DNA of 64,000 bases from Dermacentor variabilis (GCF_050947875.1 NC_134569.1:15363631-15427630); one strand, 5' to 3'; shown: positions 51,530-62,985, counted from the first letter of the stretch. Translations and numbers: made by a program. The notes: generated from the letters alone by a model not told the origin.

Positions 51530-52611
51530 TGCAGGGCAATTCCTCTCCCATACTTCTCCAACTACCCCGGTCATGTACTAATTGTGGCCATGTCGTCCCT
51601 GCAAACTTCGTAATCTCATCCGCCCACCTAACTTTCTGCCGCCCCCTACTACGCTTCCCTTCCCTTGGAATCCAGTCCGTAACTCTTAATGACCATCGGT
51701 TATCTTCCCTCCTCATTACATGTCCTGCCCATGCCCATTTCTTTTTCTTGATTTCAACTAAGATGTCATTAACTCGCGTTTGTTCCCTCACCCAATCTGC
51801 TCTTTTCTTATCCCTTGACGTTACACCTATCATTCTTCTTTCCATAGCTCGTTGCGTCGTCCTCAAATTCAGCAGAACCCTTTTCTAAGCCTCCAGGTTT
51901 CTGCACCGTACGTGAGTACTGGTAAGACACAGCTGTTATAAACTTTTCTCTTGAGGGATAATGGCAACCTGCTGTTCATGATCTGAGAATGCCTGCCAAA
52001 CGCACCTCAGCCCATTCTTATTCTTCTGATTATTTCAGTCTCATTATCCGGATCCACAGTCACTACCTGTCCTAAATAGATATATTCCCTTACCACTTCC
52101 AGTGCCTCGCTACGTATCGTAAACTGCTGTTCCCTTCCGAGACTGTTTAACATTACTTTAGTTTTCTGCAGATTAATTTTTAAGCCCACCTTTCTGCTTT
52201 GCCTCTCCAGGTCGGTGAGCATGCATTGCAGTTGGTCCCCTTAGTTACTAAGCAAGGCAATATCATCAGCGAATCGCAAGTTACTAAGGTATTCTCCATT
52301 AACTCTTATTCCTTATTCTTCCCAATCCAGGTCTCCGAATACCTCCTGTAAACATGCTGTGAATAGCATTGGAGAGATCGTATCTCCCTCCCTGACGCCT
52401 TTCTTTATTGAGATTTTGTTGCTTTCTTTATGGAGGACTGCGGTTGCTGTGAAGCCGCTATGGATATCTTTCAGTATTTTTACATACGGCTCGTCTACAC
52501 CCTGATTCCGTAATGCCTCCATGACTGCTGAGGTTTCGACTGAATCAAACGCTTTCTCGTAATCAATGAAAGCTATATATAAGGGTTGGTTATATTCCGC
52601 ACATTTCTCTA

Positions 52612-52615
<4 letters not shown>
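51530..52615 (-). pseudogene. RTE reverse transcriptase palm and C terminus
   Basis: 52,615-52,313: [20 protein letters not shown] (motif A, Asp kept), AFDSVETSAVMEALRNQGVD, GVREGDTISPMLFTACL (motif B). Then a break, with motif C as NLRFADDIALL at about 52,255-52,290 followed by a stop. 52,222-52,007: LERQSRKVGLKINLQKTKVM, EYIYLGQVV. 51,866-51,530: RTTQRAMERRMIGVTSRDKK, KKKWAWAGHVMRREDNRWSL, GRQKVRWADEITKFAG, WPQLVHDRGSWRSM. Motifs A and C keep their Asp residues, but stops and at least three frame changes inactivate it. Confidence 0.8.
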
Positions 52616-53150
<535 letters not shown>

Positions 53151-53690
53151 ACACTCCCACCTCGTTGTCGATTACACGCCAGGTGTCTCCCATCTCAACC
53201 GGCTTTCTATTGTCATCCGGTACTCGTCCGGCACAAAACATTAACTTCGCCCGTACCAACAGAGTCGCACATCGGTGTAAATATTGCAACAACCATGCGT
53301 TGCCTTATTTAAGAGAACGGCATTTCAATCAATAACTGCCGAAATCAGTCTTATTACAATGCCAGCAACATGGCAACAAAATACAAGGACCTGCAGGAGA
53401 ACATAAAGGGAAAAAAACATTCTATCTATTTATGTACCATGCTGAAGAACTTGGTCGGTGCTTGGTAGTGCATATTGTCTTGTCTAGGCAGTCATTTTTA
53501 CGGCCTAAAAGCACACAGAAATTTTGAGCATTTTTCCTGTCTCTTTTGCCCTTCATATTTATTTCAGTATTACAATGTCAAACTGAGAGCGAACGGACAT
53601 TACCAAAGCTTTTTTTGACTAAGAGCTACCTGCGCTCCACCCTCGGCGAAGCTGGGGTCCCTATTGATTGTGTCCATCGAACGGGACTTG

Positions 53691-53748
<58 letters not shown>

Positions 53749-54549
53749 ATGAAGCAAAATATCATATACCGCTTACCGCAAAAAGCATAAGACGCTATCC
53801 TAGTTGTGAAATTTGTTTATGCTTACCCATATTGTTATACATTTTTCTGTCATAATATAAGCGAAAGCTGCATACAATGTCTAATTAAGAGCACTTTCTT
53901 TGAATAACTCGAAAAGGGCTTTCGTTGCGCACAATTTATAGAAAAGCGTCCTGCGAGCTCCAGATGAAGGTTTTCACGAATGCTCGAAATTAAGCCTTCA
54001 TGGAATGCCGGGCGAGTCCATTACCAGAAGCAGAGAGAAAATATGCGACACCTATGTCCTTAGGGATGCCACACGTTATGTGCACTGGCGAATATGACAG
54101 TTATTGTATGGCAACGAAAACGATTGATGAACGCCGCCCTGAATCATGCTGTGGAGACATGTTTGAACTTGATTGCAGAGGCGCATTAATCATCGTTAAT
54201 GTCAAATCGTGGCAACGATTTGTATTGCTGCACTGCACCTTTGCACAAAGATTGCTACTTTCTCCAAGCTGTGCCTAAAGAGATAGCGGCGTGTCGTTTC
54301 GGTGTAGATCTCCTAGTAGGGCGGTACGTAAGTGTCATATTATGCAGGGGTGACACACATAAAATTACGAGCTCACATACAGTTCATGTGCTAAACAGCT
54401 ACACGTTCGAGTGCCTTCCCACAGTGTTCCTTTCGCCGTGTAGATTGTACACACTGAGCCTTTCCGTGACTTTATCCAATCTCCTTTCAAAAGTATGCAG
54501 ATCCACCGCTCATCTTGGAATCTATGTGAAGTGATTGATCAAATGTTAT
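53151..54549. other. anonymous sequence with (AT)n
   Basis: The (AT)26 tract is at 53,695-53,746. Other frames (up to 111 codons) show no domain. Confidence 0.5.
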
Positions 54550-54554
54550 AAATT

Positions 54555-54800
54555 TGTCCATTTCGACGTAATAGTTCTGCGGAAACCCGCAAGGTGGAGA
54601 GAAGAAAGTAATAAAGGGAAAATCAGACATCCACCCGTTCGTAGCAATTGCTACAAAGGAAACCCATGCGGGTTCCTCGAAAGAAAAACCTCGCAGTTGA
54701 AGAAAAATTCGTCCTGGTCCGGGACTCGAACCCAGGACTACCGCCTTTCCGGGGCAGCCGCTCTACCATCTGAGCTAACCAGGCGGCTAGCAGATGGTAG
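54555..54800 (-). mobile_element. third type of tRNA-derived SINE
   Basis: The minus strand starts with gcctggttagctcagatggt (A box), anticodon-arm-like ctgccccggaaaggcgg and B box ggttcgagtccc, then a body with aaaaattcgtcctgg-side sequence, ttgcgaggtttttc-type and gcaattgctacgaacg segments. Position 33 of the anticodon loop would be C instead of U and the first acceptor pair is G-A, so this is a SINE promoter head and not a working tRNA gene. The loop would give GGA, but there is no long variable arm as tRNA-Ser requires. Boundaries are approximate. Confidence 0.7.
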
Positions 54801-55846
54801 GAGTCGAACTTGTCAACAACTCGAAGCAAAGGCGAGAGTTTGACGCATTTGACCGTTTCCTTTCCTGCGTCTTGGGCCTAACGGAAACGGTCGCGCGCGA
54901 GCATGTGCTCTCGCGCACCCGTGCTGTGCATCCAGTGCGACACACGCGGCGGTCCTCTCGGCTGGCGTCGGCAGCAATTGAACTGCGATTGCGGCCACAG
55001 CATCCGTCCGCTGTGCTGGGGGACCGAGGTTCAGTCCGACCATCGGGCAACTGATCGAAACTTGTTTTTAAGTGTGAGCCATTCGGCTAGACACCAGCAG
55101 CGCCCGGCAGCCATGTCCAGTAAAGTCCGGGAGGGTACGTAAAGAAAAACTACAAAACCAACAAGCCCAGCACCAGATTCTTCTACGTAAAGAAAGCTTT
55201 GCTTTAAAATAGAAAAAAAAGTGTGGTACACCATAGGCAAATGTGACCAATGGCATTATTGTTCACGGTCGTGTATTGAGTTACTTAGAATAGTCTTTTT
55301 ATTCTTTTTATTTGTGGCGCGTTTAGTTAGCTAATAGATCAATATTCAAAATTTTATTGTCGGGAAAACGTTGTATTTCGAATAGTTTTCCAGAATATGT
55401 ACATACTTGTACATACTGAGACCGTTGACGTGGTTTATTCGGAGCATAAAATGTATTGCATTTCTTTTTACGAATTGTAATCTACAATAATATTCCTGTT
55501 ATCACACAAAGGAGGCCAATAGACCGGTCTCCTGAGAGTTCAAAACCTCTCAGTAAAGGTTCGAAGATGTGTCACGTGTCGACGGTGCACCCAGATAGAC
55601 CCTCTCACGTCGCACACATGTGCTTTTAGAAAGGCCTTGCTTTTAGCTGAGTGCAGGTGGTCGAAACGAGCCGGAACTGAACCGAAGACCATAGCTGATC
55701 TTTTAGTTTCGGCTGCACCTCAACCAAACCGAAAGAATAATTTTTCCATTATGTTAGAATTGAACCCAGACCGGAACATTTTGGAGGAAGCGTTCCGAAC
55801 CATTTCGACCAAAGGCTCAGCGCATGGCCTTTGTTGAATTTCTAGG
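54801..55846. other. anonymous sequence
   Basis: GC-rich overlapping frames (about 75-87 codons) at 54,790-55,140 are without a domain. About 55,660-55,810 shares accgaa/ggaac-rich sequence with 58.9-59.05 kb and, more loosely, 25.7 and 26.2 kb, suggesting a diverged dispersed repeat. Confidence 0.4.
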
Positions 55847-55859
55847 ACCGTGCATGTCA
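55847..55859 (+). repeat. 13-bp target-site duplication, left
   Basis: accgtgcatgtca, repeated exactly at 56,564-56,576. Confidence 0.8.
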
Positions 55860-56041
55860 GGTCGCGGGATCAAATCCCAGCCATGGCGGCCGCATTTCGA
55901 TGGGGGCGAAATGCGAAAACACCCGTGTACTTAGATTTAGGTGCACGTTAAAGAACCCCAGGTGGTCAAAATTTCCGGAGTCCTCCACTACGGCGTGCCT
56001 CATAATCCGTAAGTGGTTTTGGCACGTAAAATCTCATAATT
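55860..56041 (+). mobile_element. Ruka-type SINE, 5'-truncated
   Basis: Begins at ggtcgcgggatcaaatccca (inside the tRNA-like head, A box missing) and runs through catttcgatgggggcgaaat to cacgtaaaatctcataattt. Truncation at the 5' side and the flanking 13-bp duplication fit target-primed insertion. Its tail is interrupted by the TIR element at 56,042-56,553; the T-rich remainder (56,554-56,563) precedes the right duplication. Confidence 0.85.
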
Positions 56042-56553
56042 TAAAGGGACACTACAGCGAAACAATAAATCAGTTTAGACTAAGGAAGCATTGTTTGAGA
56101 ACCCTGAAGGCAGTCATTAAAAAAAAAGTAGTTTGATTATTAGATGAGAAAATGAAGGTCCAAGTATCAGTATTTTAATTTCGAGCCGAAACCCCAGCGC
56201 CAGTACGTCAGCGTGACGTCAGGGATACCAAAGTATGTTTTCGCATTTGGGCCGCGTTGGCTGAATAAGGGTTCCTGAAACTTGCCATGTTTAATATTTG
56301 GTTCCTTTAGAACACAATGTAGTCAATCTGTACCGCTATATATAATTTGTGGGCCCTAGAAGATGCGACCAAAATTCAAGACGTCACAGCCCCCAGGTGT
56401 GGGAACCTAGGTAGGCGTCGCCACCCGTATTTCATTCTTGCGCTTTTTCTGGCTCACCAAACGTCTTATCGTTGCAAGAGCGGTGTTTTTGGCGTTGTAG
56501 AACGGTAATTTACTGATGCAGAAGAAATCATTTTTCACTTTAGTGTCCCTTTA
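56042..56553. mobile_element. non-autonomous TIR element (MITE-like)
   Basis: The 21-bp termini taaagggacactacagcgaaa (56,042-56,062) and, inverted, taaagggacactaaagtgaaa (56,533-56,553) match at 19 of 21 positions. It is about 512 bp with no coding capacity. The target duplication is ambiguous (T/A-rich surroundings, possibly TA or TTA). The terminus also occurs at 19,271-19,284. Transposase would have to come from an unlinked relative; the superfamily was not decided. Confidence 0.8.
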
Positions 56554-56563
56554 TTTTTTTTTA

Positions 56564-56576
56564 ACCGTGCATGTCA
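56564..56576 (+). repeat. 13-bp target-site duplication, right
   Basis: Exact match to 55,847-55,859; encloses truncated SINE plus TIR element. Confidence 0.8.
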
Positions 56577-57357
56577 ATGCGTTGACGAGATCGGGTGAAT
56601 AGAGCAGGCAATTCTTGCCTGAATTCGCGGAGTTTGAGTCAGGAACAGTCACGTGGCTCGGTCCCCAGTCACCATAGTTATCTGATTGACTCATCCAATT
56701 GTACACGTGGTCAAGTAAATATAACTTCATGGGTTTATCAAGGCACAAGAAGCGTTGGTAAATTTGCGTTAATCGTCACTGCTCAGCTTAGTAGAATACT
56801 ACCTGTTCTTTAAAAACTAGGCGCCTTTCATTTTTACAAAGATGATTACGTAACACATGGGTAGTTAAGTGTGATCAAGATTAAACTAATACAGATAATA
56901 TGTGTCTGGTCTTTCCTGCTTTATTAAGTAGCTGACAACTGCGCAACTAGTATGGGGGCACAAGGCCTCGGACGCACAAAAAATAACAAATTAGATGCGA
57001 TTTTATTTTCAATAGATCAAAACTCGCTTAAAGTGGAGCGCGGCTGCTTGACGTACAGTTTCGTTACAAGGGGTCCACTCTACACATCGCTAAAATCTCC
57101 GGCAGTGGCAGCGTGCTTATCAGAAATAGCTGACGCTGCGAATTGCCCAATGACCAGTTAGCTGAAAGCTGGTCTTGCTTTCATCTTTCACTGAGCGCTT
57201 CTCGGAATACAAAAACCCTTGCACAAAACCCGCCGAGAAGCCGCGCTCCATTTGGCGGGGTTTGTATTTATCGTATTAAAGTTGGTATTTTATTATTTGC
57301 TATGTGCTCGAAGAATGTAGGTTTCAGACTGTCAGCGGCTATTTGGGAAAGCACAAG
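56577..57357. other. anonymous sequence
   Basis: Short frames only. An inverted pair aacccgccgagaagc...ggcggggttt lies at about 57,227-57,264. No gene recognised. Confidence 0.45.
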
Positions 57358-57359
57358 AA

Positions 57360-57410
<51 letters not shown>

Positions 57411-57412
57411 AT
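57358..57412 (+). repeat. (AAAT)n microsatellite
   Basis: About 13 to 14 aaat units; it could be the tail of an unrecognised plus-strand retroelement. Confidence 0.93.
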
Positions 57413-57782
57413 GTAAAAATAATTGACCGACCGTCATTCCATACTGTGAAGAGGGATGCAAGCGAAACTTGTGTTGACTAGTTTAATGCTTGTGTTACAA
57501 TGTGTATAGGTTTAGTGTAACCTTATTTATTTGTTACTACAGCGTGTGATGAACTGTGTGACTTTTGTTTGTGTAAGCATAGTTCTAAACTTACACAAAT
57601 ACTGCTGTGCTGTGATACATTTAAGCATCACAACAGCGACAAGTTGTTTTGATTTCCATTCATTGTTCTTTATTACATGATATTGGCACTGCAAGTGAAC
57701 ATGGTGACTTTTTGATCACTGTGGTGCACAGGTAGATGTTGCACGATCCGTACATTACATATGACATTGGCAAAGGTTAGGT
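57413..57782. other. anonymous sequence
   Basis: A/T-rich; a near-palindromic tttgtgtaagcatagttctaaacttacacaaa at about 57,567-57,599 (acttacacaaa pairs with tttgtgtaag). No gene. Confidence 0.45.
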
Positions 57783-57990
57783 CTATATAGAGCTCGGGAT
57801 CCACAGCTTTTCGTTGACGTTTGTCGTCGGCTTGGCGCTCCTTCAACATGGGGTCTGCAGCTCTTCGTTGTAGCAGCGCCTAGGCTTCACGCTCCTTCAC
57901 GGCGAGGTCGGCACGTCGACGACGAGCGCTTTCCTTAGCGAGTTTCCTGCGGCGTTCATCAAACGCCGCCTGTTCTTCGGCCAAACGCGC
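57783..57990 (-). pseudogene. arginine-rich repeat protein remnant
   Basis: In one minus-strand frame: ARLAEEQAAFDERRRKLAKE, RRRADLAVKEREA, a stop, ALLQRRAADP, MLKERQADDKRQRKAVDPEL. The K-E-R-x-A ... R-x-A-x-D-P pattern recurs with a period of about 18 residues. The same style of repeat, in the opposite orientation, is at 58.4-58.6 kb. I associate such repeats with large Helitron-linked proteins of ticks and other arthropods; that link is inference. It is inactive here because of the in-frame TAG. Confidence 0.55.
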
Positions 57991-58344
57991 GATGCCCAGC
58001 CGACCTATTGGAGCTCCGATAGTGTTCTGACGCGGAAACACTCGTTCCGCTCACGTTATACCTAGACACACTACTACCATTCGCGGAGAATGACGTCAGT
58101 AGCGTGGCGGCGCAGCAGGATTCTCCGTTCAACGGGTCTATTGCTTCTTTTTTTATATATAGCAATTCCTGCAGCTGCGCAGCTCTGAGAGCAGCTGTTA
58201 GCGTTACATCGCCGGCGCAGGCTGGCGTATAGAAGCTTCGCTTGAAAAAATTAATGAAAGCACTATTGTGCAGCACTTCTTATAGGAGTCGACGAACTAG
58301 GAAATTGTGGGGAGGAGGCAAAATGAATCGGGTAATGATGCAGG
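57991..58344. other. spacer between divergent repeat-protein remnants
   Basis: Contains a T-rich tract (58,148-58,158) and no recognised gene. If the two remnants once formed one divergent arrangement, the start regions would lie here. Confidence 0.35.
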
Positions 58345-59083
58345 GTGCCGAAAAGCCCCCCGAGTGCGCAAATTCCAACAGGTCTAAAATCAATGCTCGC
58401 ACAAGAGTGGCAGTACCGACGTCGCGCAAATACCGATCTTGGAGAGCGAGAAGCGCAAGCAAAGCGCCAGCGGAGGGAAGCCGCTACCGCCGAGGATCGA
58501 GAACGGGAAGCGCAAGCCAAGCGCATGTGGATGGAGACAAGCCAACCCCCACTTTGGAGAGAAGGCCACCCAAGTCAAGCGCCAGCAGAGGCAAGTTAAC
58601 CCGCAAGTTCGCCGAGCAGAGACGCCGACGCAGAGAGATTCCTTTCCTCCTTCCCCACAAGAACCACTTCTCTCTCCTCCCACGGAGGGTGCCGGTGGAC
58701 GGTTCAAAAGAGAATCCCTCGATCACGAGTGCGGCTACATCTGCAAGGTGTGTGATAGACTGTGGTTTGATCCCAACCTCACGCAGCTGAAGAGTGTACG
58801 CAATCCGGAACCGAAGCAGGAATCCAGCAAAACGACGACAACGAGACAAAAGGCTTCCATGAAAATCACGCTAAACACAAGTTCGAACTTGAGAAAACGA
58901 CCGCCAGCTTCGTTGTTTCGACAGCTCTCACTGCGTGGAACTGGCTTTATTTTTTTTTTCTTTGAACCGGAGCTGAACATCACCCGAACCGAAAAGCGTG
59001 AACCAGAACTGAACCCGAAAAAATTTCGGCTCGACATCCTGGCTGGGCGAATAGTTACTGTGATGACTCAGCACTGGCTTTAG
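58345..59083 (+). pseudogene. DUF6570-like, Helitron-associated protein N-terminal remnant
   Basis: The frame 58,345-58,599 has arginine-rich repeats (GEREAQAKRQRREAATAED, REREAQAKR) with a period of about 18-19 residues. At about 58,550 the reading shifts to the frame of 58,439-59,083, which continues TQVKRQQRQVNPQVRRAE, then a Pro/Ser-rich linker and HECGYICKVCDRLWFDPNL followed by TQLKSV. A CxxCDRLWF segment after such repeats is, to my knowledge, found in arthropod proteins with a DUF6570 domain linked to Helitron helicases. The Rep and helicase domains are absent; after about 58,850 the frame turns into unrelated accgaa-rich sequence. Confidence 0.5.
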
Positions 59084-59500
59084 GAATGCTGCAGCGCTGA
59101 CCGTCAACATCCTCGCATAACCGCTCTCGCCATTATCAACGTCCATTCCTCTTTCATACCGGATGACATATATTCTTTCCTTCAAATAAATTATCTCTGT
59201 CGTTAAGTAAATAATTAGTTAGCGCTTATTTTTTCCTGCAATGCAAGTGAGAGTGTTCCTAGACACTCTAAAGAACGGGCTACGAGTATGCTCTGCGACC
59301 CTCATAATTTATCTCAACTGAACTTTGTAACCTATTGTAACCCTTTGTAACGGGTGAGTAGTATTCCAACATACTCAGGCCAAAGAATAAGAAAAATAAT
59401 AATAAGAATTGAGAAAAAAAGAAAAGACAACGCTGTAAAAAGAAAAGGAACACTCGTCGGCTCACTAGCGGGGCACTAGGGTCCACCACTAGGAGAGTCA
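59084..59500. other. anonymous sequence
   Basis: A-rich tract with aataagaaaaataataataag at about 59,386-59,408; no gene. Confidence 0.4.
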
Positions 59501-59769
59501 TCTTGATGATGATGGTCAGGAGTGGAATCCCCTTTGAAACGGGGCGGGGGCTTGTGTCATCAAATGCTAGTCTACTGTTTAAGTGTTTATGTTACTTTAA
59601 TGTCAAGATTTTCTCATTTCTATCATTTTCTGCATATAAGTGTTCGACTCTGCGGTTACATACATACTTTTATTCCACGTCCACCTCTCTACACTTATGC
59701 GCCACCAATGCTCCAATCATCTCGTACTTACGTTTACAGCGCCAATGTTTATTCTTTCGGTACCATCTT

Positions 59770-59960
59770 TAAACCCTATAGGGCTCCGTGACGACTGACC
59801 CCATTTCTATTCAATATTGGATGTATGCACTGGCATTCCAACAAGACATGTAATGGTTTCCAAAGTTTTTCCACACGCCACACACAAGCCATTTTCTTAG
59901 CTAAATCTCCTGTTATAACTTCGCGTTCTCAGACAGCCCGACCTATAGTCTCAAAATGAA
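59770..59960 (-). pseudogene. LINE C-terminal zinc-knuckle remnant
   Basis: The minus-strand translation gives cysteine/histidine-containing text around VITGDLAKKMACVW and LHVLLECQCIHPIL; alternative frames give CVACGKTLETITCL. This fits a broken CX2C-X(n)-H-X-C knuckle at the LINE C terminus. Weak because of frame ambiguity. Confidence 0.4.
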
Positions 59961-59984
59961 GTGCGCAGCCTCCTGAGCTATCAT

Positions 59985-60355
59985 AGAATATTAAATGCGA
60001 AGCATTTCTTAGCGAACATTTGCCACTTTTACAGTATCTGTCTAGCCACCTACGTCTTGGTGCTCTCATGGTTGTTTCGTTAACTAGGTACCAAGATTGG
60101 CATAGTATGACAAGAGTGCATGAAGAACATAAATGATAGGTTATGACATGAATGTCATGACATCCGTGTCATGTAGGTCATGAAACAGCCGCCTACTCTT
60201 TGGTGTGTATCAAAATTGGCGTAGTATGACAAGGTGTATGACGAACATAAATGATAGGTCATGACATGAATGTCGTGACATGCGTCTCATGTAGGTCATG
60301 AAACAGCTGCCTACGTCTTGGTGCTCTCATGGTCGTTTCGTTAACTTGGTAAGCT
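59985..60355. repeat. minisatellite, about 119-145-bp units
   Basis: catagtatgacaag at 60,101 recurs as cgtagtatgacaag at 60,220, a 119-bp period, each followed by gaacataaatgatagg and tcatgacatgaatgt-type palindromic text. A segment of about 43 bp (cctacgtcttggtgctctca then tggt-gtttcgttaact) begins the first unit (60,048) and follows the second (60,308); the middle unit lacks much of it. It lies inside the LINE C-terminal region. Confidence 0.8.
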
Positions 60356-60359
60356 CCCC

Positions 60360-60935
60360 GCACACTGCTTCGCGTGACACTGATTCACATAGGAGGTGGG
60401 ATCTTTCCTTCCGAATATCTTTCGTCCTTATGGTTTGTAGGATGCCATTGTCTTCTTTTTTTCTATCTGCTCTTGCATTCTGTCTAACTTTAAGCTTTAT
60501 GTTCTTTTTGTCTCACTAATACTGTGGTCTGTATGCTTTGCCGCCAGTTTTACGGCTCTTTGTCGCCACTGGAAGTCCACATTTTGTCTATAAAAGTACT
60601 TAAATCTCTTGTTGCCCATCTGCTGTCCTCCATGTGTCTCAGTCTTTCCTCATAAAATATTTTACTTTGTGCTTCCCTCACTTCAAAAGAGGCCCATCCC
60701 GTCTCCCTGTACCTCTTCATTTGTCGTTTTTCCACGAGCTCCCAATGCCACTCTACCTACTGCTCTTTGATTTACTTTCAACGTAGGCTGTATTTCTTAC
60801 CTTAAACTTTACATTGCATTTCCAAATGCAAGTCCCAGCACCATTACGCCCTTCCACGGTCTTCTGACCACCTCATACCTTTTATACATCCATAAGGCTC
60901 TATGCGTCATTATAGCAGCATTTCTCTAGAATTTT
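60360..60935 (-). pseudogene. LINE ORF2 C-terminal region, broken
   Basis: The frame 60,735-60,550 reads KRYRETGWASFEVREAQSKI, FYEERLRHMEDSRWATRDLS and TFIDKMWTSSGDKEP; flanking text in other frames (WKGRNGAGTCIW near 60,800) extends it. Not a known enzyme domain; the position after RT fits the LINE tail region. Confidence 0.5.
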
Positions 60936-61143
60936 GCCGTTGGAGAACAGTAAACGAGGGTTTCATTTCTCACACAAACAAAATAGAATACCGATAGAAC
61001 AACATTTAAATATACACAGGTGACATAGCCATGAAGATGTACTTAAGTGCATCTTCGTGGGTACTTAGATACATTGCTCCTTCATTTATACACACTCCCA
61101 GTTATCTGTATTCCTTTTATGTAGGTAGTTGAGACTCCTATAT

Positions 61144-61947
61144 TTATTCTACCTGATCTGTATTTCCATTGAAGACTATTAGGCCAGATTTTTGTACGTT
61201 AAATTTGAACCGCACTCTTTCACCCTCCTGTCCACAGATATTTGCGAGTGGTTCGATATCTCTCAGGTGATCTGCTAATATGTCACCTGCGTATATTAAG
61301 CCTGGTAAGCGTTGCTCTATCAACATTCCATTTTGTTTGTGTAAGAGATGAAACCCTAGTTCGTTGTTCTTCAACTCCCTTTCCGTTCTCCTTATGCAAA
61401 TAATGAACCGAAGCAGGGACAGAGGACAGCCCTGTCGCAGCCCTCTGTTAACATTCACTGTTTCTTTCATGCTTATGTCTTGCCACGAACTGTGAACTTT
61501 ATTTTCTCCGTATATTTCCTTTGATAGTTCTGCAATGCATTCATTCACACCTCCTCCTCTCGGAATATTCCACAATAGTTTTCTGTTTACATTGTCATAC
61601 GCACCTCTTGTGTCTAAGAAAGCTATGTACAACGATCTACTTTCAGACTTAGATATTTCTATACACAGTGTTGGCACGAATAAGTTATCATCCAACATTC
61701 TGTCCTCTCTAAAACCATTACTTAGTTCTCTTAATACTCCATTAGATTCAACCCACGCCAGGAGCTGCAACTTTATTGCCTGCATTGCCATCCTATATAT
61801 CGCGCACATTATACGAGTAGTTAGGGGTCTGTAGGATTTAATGTTCTCTTTATTGCCTTCCCTTTTGTAGATTAGTTTTATTCTGCTATATCGCTGGCTA
61901 ACTGGGCTTTCTTTAAAGCTTATACTACTTGTAGGCGCCTCTAACAA
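61144..61947 (-). pseudogene. LINE reverse transcriptase with motif C lesion
   Basis: This 267-codon frame shows the RT fingers (IKLIYKREGNKENIKSYRPL), ELSNGFREDRMLDDNLFV, motif A SLYIAFLDTRGAYDNVNRK, VNVNRGLRQGCPLSLLRFII (motif B) and motif C LPGLIYAGDILADH, then ICGQEGERVRFKFNVQKSGL. Motif C is YAGD where YADD is expected, so the first metal-binding Asp is lost. The N-terminal RT part and the remainder lie in other frames. Reverse transcription for retrotransposition is the family role; this copy is predicted inactive. Confidence 0.8.
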
Positions 61948-62985
61948 AGTCTTCTTGCTTACTTTCTCCAGTTCATTTATTATTCTGATTGGAATTTAAT
62001 TTTCTCCTGTCGCTATGTGCTAAGGAACTTTCTATTCTGCTTTTTTTCCAATCTAGACTGGAAGTATGTCAACAGACTCCGCATCCTGCTCACCTATACT
62101 ACTAACTGCCTTTTTTACAGTTGTTATAACGTATCTCATTGCTTCATCTCCAGCGTGTTTATTTCCCCCACTATCTGTGATATATTGCGGCCCTGTTTCA
62201 GCGTTCTTCCTTAGCGCTTTCGTGTGGTCTTTCCTTGTGCTGTTTTAGTTGCCTCAATATCCTTCATCCGTTGTTCACTTGCACTTCTTATTTCTGCCTG
62301 CACTAGAATCTCTACCTACAGTCATTTTTTGTCGGTATATTTCCCTTTTTTTATATATCCTTCCTATGGTAGTTGATCTTGTTAGCTTTTCCGTGCTCTC
62401 TCGATGCATTACATCTGTAGTTTCAATTTATTCTTGAATTTCTTTATTTAACCAACTTCGTGGCTTTATCTTGCCTTTCCAACGAATTTTGTTATTTTAT
62501 TTCCGAGTTTTCTGCTCTATAATACTTTCTATATTCATGTAATCCCACTGCTTCTTTGGATGTCTTGTGATCTTATCTTCAATGTTTACCACTATATTTT
62601 TCATCTGTTGATCACATTGAAATTTGTCCTCCTATATCTTGATTCTGGTGTTTGCTTGCTCTTCATGGGGGGATCTCATGTATAGCGTAATCCGTCTATG
62701 GTAACATCTCAGGCTGTTAGTTCTGTACTAGCATATTTCCATTCTGCTCAGTTTATTATACAATGTTTCCGTCATCAAGCTATGTGGGACTGCTTATCCC
62801 TATATTCCTATGTAAATTGCCCCACACATTTACATTCTCTGTTCACCGTTGCGATGTTATGCCACTCGCTAAGGTCGATCAGATCTTTACCATTGCCGTC
62901 GGGGTGACCATCTAAATCTTCAATGTTATCATTCATATCTTCTGACAAGATGACTTCAGCATTAGCTCGAAAGCTCTCTATATAT
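61948..62985 (-). pseudogene. LINE EN-RT linker, unreadable frames
   Basis: There is no open minus-strand frame over about 60 codons here, yet the position between EN and RT and the even base composition make it the expected linker of the same element. Plus-strand frames of 60-69 codons are treated as shadows. Confidence 0.4.

Noticed and set aside
54716..54788. Functional tRNA gene (Ser-GGA or similar)
   Set aside because: C instead of U before the anticodon, mismatched first acceptor pair, no long variable arm, and the head continues into a SINE body.
62017..62907. Several plus-strand hydrophobic frames that look like small membrane proteins
   Set aside because: They are antisense to the decayed LINE linker and T-rich on the plus strand, which yields Phe/Leu/Ser-rich shadows.
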